Below, piece after piece: positions 34,806 through 38,396 of a DNA stretch of 38,396 nucleotides. The notes under the pieces were generated by a model that saw nothing but the letters and a program-made list of their open reading frames with translations, ran no database searches and was not told the DNA's origin. This stretch comes from Lichenibacterium minor (GTDB lineage Bacteria > Pseudomonadota > Alphaproteobacteria > Rhizobiales > Beijerinckiaceae). The position numbers and the translations under genes were made by a program. The DNA lies in the NCBI RefSeq assembly GCF_004137685.1, contig NZ_QYBB01000038.1:1-38396 (forward strand), written 5' to 3'. Numbering within the stretch: the first letter of the stretch is position 1; every line of letters begins with the position of its first letter.

Positions 34806-35957
34806 GTGCAGAACCACCGCACCTTCGGGCCCCGCGGCCTCGTCTTCCTCGCCGTCCTGCTCGCCGCCGCCGCCCTGGTTCCGGCCTCGTCGCTGCTGAC
34901 GCCCGCGGGCTCGGCGCTCCACCTGTCCACCTACGCGGTGACGCTGGTCGGCAAGTACCTGTGCTACGCCCTCCTGGCGCTGTCGCTCGACCTCGTGTGG
35001 GGCTATTGCGGCATCCTGTGCCTCGGCCAGGGGGCCTTCTTCGCGCTCGGCGGCTACGCCATGGGCATGTACCTGATGCGGCAGATCGGGGCGCGGGGCT
35101 CCTACGCGAACCCCGACCTCCCCGACTTCATGGTCTTCCTCAACTACCATTCGCTGCCGTGGACGTGGTGGGGCTTCTCGTCCTTCCCCTACGCGGTGCT
35201 GATGGCGCTGGCCGTGCCGGGCGCACTCGCCCTGGTGTTCGGATACTTCGCCTTCCGGTCGCGCGTGACGGGGGTCTACCTGTCGATCATCACCCAGGCG
35301 CTGACCTACGCGCTGCTGCTCGCCTTCTTCCGCAACGAGATGGGCTTCGGCGGCAACAACGGCCTCACCGACTTCAAGGACATCCTCGGGCACGACGTCC
35401 GGTCCGACGGCACGCGCGCCGCGCTCTTCGCCACGTCCTGCGTGGCGCTGGCGCTCGGCTACGTGGTCGCCGCCGCCGTGACGGGGTCGAAGTTCGGCCA
35501 GGTCACGGTGGCGATCCGCGACGCCGAAAGCCGGGTCCGCTTCCTCGGCTACCGGGTCGAGCACTACAAGACGCTGGTGTTCACGCTGTCGGCCATGATG
35601 GCGGGCATGGCGGGCGCGCTCTACGTGCCGCAGGTGGGCATCATCAACCCGGGCGAGTTCGCGCCCGCCAATTCCATCGAGGCCGTCATCTGGGTCGCGG
35701 TCGGCGGCCGCGGCACGCTGGTGGGCGCGGCCCTCGGCGCCGTGCTGGTCAACTGGGGCAAGACCTATTTCACCGGGGCGTTCCCGGAATACTGGCTGTT
35801 CCTGCTCGGCGGCCTGTTCGTGCTGGTGACGCTGTTCCTGCCCCAAGGCATCCTCGGCCTCGTCGACCGGTTGACGGCGCGCCGCCGCCCCGGGCCGCCG
35901 GCGGAGCGCCCGGTCGCGCCGGAAGAGCAGGTCCTGCCCCGGCCGGTGGCCGAGTGA
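34806..35957 (+). CDS. urtC: Urea ABC transporter permease UrtC
   Basis: A 383-residue inner-membrane permease of the LivM type with about ten hydrophobic segments. Signatures are YALLALSLDLVWGYCGILCLGQGAFFALGGYAMGMYL, GVYLSIITQALTYALLLAFF and IRDAESRVRFLGYRVEHYKTLVF (the cytosolic loop that docks the ATPase). Then follow MMAGMAGALYVPQVGIINPGEF and VGGRGTLVGAALGAVLVN. The C-terminal tail (from about 360) is Pro/Arg-rich. The start is GTG one base after urtB's stop, so it is tightly coupled. UrtB and UrtC form the heterodimeric channel. Confidence 0.95.
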   Translation: MQNHRTFGPRGLVFLAVLLAAAALVPASSLLTPAGSALHLSTYAVTLVGKYLCYALLALSLDLVWGYCGILCLGQGAFFALGGYAMGMYLMRQIGARGSYANPDLPDFMVFLNYHSLPWTWWGFSSFPYAVLMALAVPGALALVFGYFAFRSRVTGVYLSIITQALTYALLLAFFRNEMGFGGNNGLTDFKDILGHDVRSDGTRAALFATSCVALALGYVVAAAVTGSKFGQVTVAIRDAESRVRFLGYRVEHYKTLVFTLSAMMAGMAGALYVPQVGIINPGEFAPANSIEAVIWVAVGGRGTLVGAALGAVLVNWGKTYFTGAFPEYWLFLLGGLFVLVTLFLPQGILGLVDRLTARRRPGPPAERPVAPEEQVLPRPVAE

Positions 35958-35973
35958 ACCCGGGAGCCGAGCC

Positions 35974-36729
35974 ATGACCGACCCCGTCCTCACCTCGTCG
36001 CTGCTCTACCTCGACGACGTCCGCGTGTCCTTCGACGGCTACAAGGCGCTGCGCGGCCTGTCGCTGGTGCTGGCGCCCAACGAGATGCGCGCCATCATCG
36101 GCCCCAACGGTGCCGGCAAGACCACCATGATGGACGTCATCACCGGCAAGACGCGGCCCGACGAGGGCACGGTGTTCTTCGGCGGCTCCGTCGACCTGAC
36201 GAAGCGCGACGAGGCCGAGATCGCGGAACTGGGCATCGGCCGCAAGTTCCAGAAGCCCACGGTGTTCGAGAACCATTCCGTCGACACCAACGTGGCGCTG
36301 GCGCTGAAGGCGCCGCGGGGCGCCTTCGCGACGCTGTTCGGCCGCGCCGCGCGGGACGCCCGCGAGAAGGTCGACGGCATCCTGCGCCGCATCCGCCTGT
36401 GGGACCACCGCGCCCGCCGCGCCGGCGACCTCAGCCACGGGCAGAAGCAGTGGCTGGAGATCGGCATGCTGCTGGCGCAGGACCCCAAGCTGCTGCTCGT
36501 CGACGAGCCCGTGGCGGGCATGACCGACTCCGAGACCGCCACGACGGCGGAGCTGCTGCGCGAGATCGCGCGGGACCACGCGGTGGTGGTGGTCGAGCAC
36601 GACATGGCCTTCGTGCGCGACCTCGGCGTCAAGGTGACGGTTCTGCACGAGGGCGCGGTGCTGGCCGAAGGGCCGCTCGACCGGGTGTCGGCCGACCCGC
36701 GCGTGGTGGAGGTGTACCTTGGCCGGTGA
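35974..36729 (+). CDS. urtD: Urea ABC transporter ATPase UrtD
   Basis: A 251-residue cytosolic ATPase subunit. Walker A is GPNGAGKTT (residues about 47-55), the ABC signature is LSHGQKQWLEIGM, Walker B is LLLVDEPVAGM, and the H-loop is VVEHDM. DVITGKTRPDEGTVFFGG and IGRKFQKPTVFENHSVDTNVAL are typical of UrtD/LivG-type ATPases. It powers urea import with UrtE as a heterodimer. ATG 35974 is 16 bp after urtC. Its last 11 bases overlap the urtE start. Confidence 0.95.
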   Translation: MTDPVLTSSLLYLDDVRVSFDGYKALRGLSLVLAPNEMRAIIGPNGAGKTTMMDVITGKTRPDEGTVFFGGSVDLTKRDEAEIAELGIGRKFQKPTVFENHSVDTNVALALKAPRGAFATLFGRAARDAREKVDGILRRIRLWDHRARRAGDLSHGQKQWLEIGMLLAQDPKLLLVDEPVAGMTDSETATTAELLREIARDHAVVVVEHDMAFVRDLGVKVTVLHEGAVLAEGPLDRVSADPRVVEVYLGR

Positions 36730-37435
36730 GACCGCTCCCCTCCTCGACGTCTCCTCCATCGACCTGTTCTACGGCGCCGCCCAGGCGCTGCGGCGCGTGT
36801 CGCTCACGGCCGAGCTCGGCCGCGTCACCTGCGTGCTCGGCCGCAACGGGGTCGGCAAGTCCTCGCTCCTGCGCGCGGTCGTGGGCCAGCAGCCGATCCG
36901 CGGCGGCGCGATCCGGCTCGGCGGCGAGGACGTGTCCCGCCTGCCGACCCATGCCCGGGCGAAGCGCGGCATCGGCTACGTGCCGCAGGGCCGCGAAATC
37001 TTCCCGCTGCTCACCGTGAAGGAGAACCTCCACACCGGCTTCGCCCCCGTCGGCCGGGCCCTGCACCACGTCCCCGAGGAGGTGTTCGAGCTTTTCCCCG
37101 TGCTGAAGTCCATGATGGGCCGGCGCGGCGGCGACCTGTCGGGCGGCCAGCAGCAGCAGCTCGCCATCGGCCGGGCGCTGGTGACGCGCCCGAAGCTCCT
37201 CGTGCTCGACGAGCCGACCGAGGGCATCCAGCCCTCCGTCATCAAGGACATCGGCCGCGCCATCGACTACCTGCGGGGCCGCGGCGACATGGCGATCGTG
37301 CTGGTGGAGCAGTATTTCGAGTTCGCCCGCGACCTCGCCGACAGCTTCGCCGTGATGGACCGCGGCGCGGTGGTGATGGCCGGCGCCAAGGCCGACATGG
37401 TCGAGCGCGAGGTGCGGGCGCATCTCAGCGTGTGA
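36719..37435 (+). CDS. urtE: Urea ABC transporter ATPase UrtE
   Basis: A 238-residue cytosolic ATPase of the LivF type. Walker A is GRNGVGKSS (about 43-51), and IGYVPQGREIFPLLTVKENL is typical of LivF/UrtE. The ABC signature is LSGGQQQQLAIGRAL, Walker B is LLVLDEPTEGIQPS, and the H-loop-like region is VLVEQYFEFARDLAD, with Gln in place of His as is usual for this subfamily. The TTG start overlaps urtD by 11 bp and has GGAGGT 5 bases upstream. It is the last gene of the urt operon; no urease gene follows in the window. Confidence 0.93.
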   Translation: MAGETAPLLDVSSIDLFYGAAQALRRVSLTAELGRVTCVLGRNGVGKSSLLRAVVGQQPIRGGAIRLGGEDVSRLPTHARAKRGIGYVPQGREIFPLLTVKENLHTGFAPVGRALHHVPEEVFELFPVLKSMMGRRGGDLSGGQQQQLAIGRALVTRPKLLVLDEPTEGIQPSVIKDIGRAIDYLRGRGDMAIVLVEQYFEFARDLADSFAVMDRGAVVMAGAKADMVEREVRAHLSV

Positions 37436-37511
37436 CCGACCGCGCCTGACCGATGTCGCACCTTTCGTTCCCCCCGCGCCGTTGAACCGGCACCACGGGG
37501 GAACGCACGAC

Positions 37512-38223
37512 ATGGCCGACGACGCTTCGAACATGGTGGACGTGCTGCTGGCCGGCGCCACGGGCGCGCTGGGGTCCCGCATCGCCCGGGCGCTGCGGGG
37601 ACGGGGTGCCTCGGTCCGCGCGCTCGTGCGCCGCGGCACCGCGGCCGGACGCACCGAACCGCTCCGCGCCCTCGGCGTCGGCATCGTCGAGGCCGACCTC
37701 GACGACGAGGCGCAGGTCGCGGCGGCCTGCCGGGGCGCCGCCTGCGTGGTGTCGGCGCTGAACGGCCTCGCCCCCACCATCCTCGGCACCCAGGGTGCGC
37801 TGCTGCGCGGCGCGGTGGCGGCGGGCGTGCCGCGCTTCATCCCTTCGGACTTCGCGCTCGACTTCACGAAGACGCGCCCCGGCGACAACCGCAACCTCGA
37901 CCTGCGGCGCGCCTTCCACGCGCTGCTCGACGCCGCGCCCATCCGCGCCACCTCCATCCTCAACGGCTGCTTCGCCGACCTGGTCGTCGGGGCGGCGCCC
38001 TTCATCCTGTTCCCCATCAAGCGCGTTCTGCACTTCGGCGACGCCGACCAGCGCGTCGACTTCACCACCATGGACGACACGGCGGCCTTCACGGCGCGGG
38101 CGGCGCTCGACCCCGACGCGCCGCGGATCCTGCGCATATCGGGCGACGAGACCAGCCCGCGCGGCATCGCGGCCTCGGCCAGCGCCGCCACGGGCGAAAC
38201 CTTCACGACGATGCGGGCGGGGA
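37512..38223 (+). pseudogene. NmrA-like NAD(P)-binding protein, truncated by an insertion sequence
   Basis: Encodes about 237 residues of an NmrA/isoflavone-reductase-like SDR. The Rossmann motif is LLAGATGALGSRIARAL near residue 8. VRALVRRG and GVGIVEADLDDEAQVAAACRGA follow, then VSALNG, GVPRFIPSDFALDFTKT, and TTMDDTAAFTARAALDPDAPRILRISGDETSPRGIAASASAATGETFTTMRAGS. After the AGS (about 38225) the translation loses family character and continues to a chance stop at 38303, just as IS sequence begins, so the C-terminal part is lost. The ATG has GGGGGAA upstream; an in-frame ATG at 37482 has none. It lies 76 bp after urtE. The product is probably non-functional. Confidence 0.75.
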
Positions 38224-38396
38224 GTATCTACCCACGGGGTGGTGTGAGGCGACCGGCTCCGAGCATGGTCGGCCGAGGTGCAACGACGACTTGCGCGGCG
38301 TGACGAAGGCTGATTCCTTAGTGGCATGAGCCGCGGTGATCTCGAGCGACTGAGCAAGGACGAACTGATCGAACTGGTGCTGAAGCTGCAGCGCCC
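38224..38396 (+). mobile_element. Left end of an IS66-family insertion sequence
   Basis: The NmrA-like frame breaks at about 38224-38226, where the new sequence begins (GTATCTACCC...). A transposase N-terminus follows about 100 bases later and runs off the window. A single gene close to the end, with no small accessory gene before it, fits the IS66 subgroup that carries only tnpC. The exact terminal repeat and target duplication cannot be seen with one end only. Confidence 0.6.
38326..38396 (+). CDS. IS66-type transposase, N-terminal 23 codons
   Basis: Begins MSRGDLERLSKDELIELVLK, which I recognise as the N-terminal leucine-rich segment of IS66-like TnpC transposases of alphaproteobacteria. 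The sequence then leaves the window. The DDE catalytic domain is outside. GGC immediately precedes the ATG and no strong ribosome site is visible. Confidence 0.7.
   Translation, partial: MSRGDLERLSKDELIELVLKLQR

Overview
The window reads as chromosome from a GC-rich alphaproteobacterium, most likely of the Hyphomicrobiales (Methylobacteriaceae/Beijerinckiaceae type). This is inferred from the very high GC, the GC-ended codons, and a gene set of split propionyl-CoA carboxylase/methylmalonyl-CoA mutase, a urtABCDE urea transporter and an E. coli-type SerA. No 16S rRNA gene is present, so the genus cannot be fixed.

Left part (1-6368): an integrated mobile island beside an intact tRNA-Leu(CAA). 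Next to the tRNA lie a tyrosine integrase and a roughly 540-residue protein with the palm motifs of single-subunit (family A / T7-like) polymerases. Further left is an overlapping gene pair, a putative PD-(D/E)XK-like protein followed by an Mrr-type restriction endonuclease. At the window edge are the first 13 codons of a serine resolvase, preceded by what looks like a Tn3/gamma-delta-style res site of 114 bp. Parts of the island are visibly less GC-rich than the chromosome. The far end of the island is outside the window.

Middle part (6369-31657): ordinary chromosome. It holds purS-purQ, a HAD hydrolase, a DHA2-type MFS transporter, 6-phosphogluconate dehydrogenase (gnd), a divergent EamA exporter/AraC regulator pair, an acyl-CoA dehydrogenase/SDR pair, small hypothetical genes and serA. 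A complete propionyl-CoA to succinyl-CoA route is present: carboxylase beta chain (pccB), carboxylase alpha chain (pccA), both methylmalonyl-CoA mutase chains and the epimerase. After it come an alpha/beta-hydrolase-domain secreted protein, a CaiB/BaiF CoA-transferase, an LprI-like protein and a PLP-dependent threonine/serine dehydratase.

Right part (31658-38396): a tightly packed urtABCDE operon for high-affinity urea uptake. A 22-bp AT-rich dyad lies upstream of urtA and a strong GC hairpin lies between urtA and urtB. Downstream, an NmrA-like NAD(P)-binding gene is cut off by the left end of an IS66-type insertion sequence whose transposase runs off the window.

Most worth follow-up: the polymerase-like gene beside the integrase, the two-gene nuclease pair, and the res site with its truncated resolvase.
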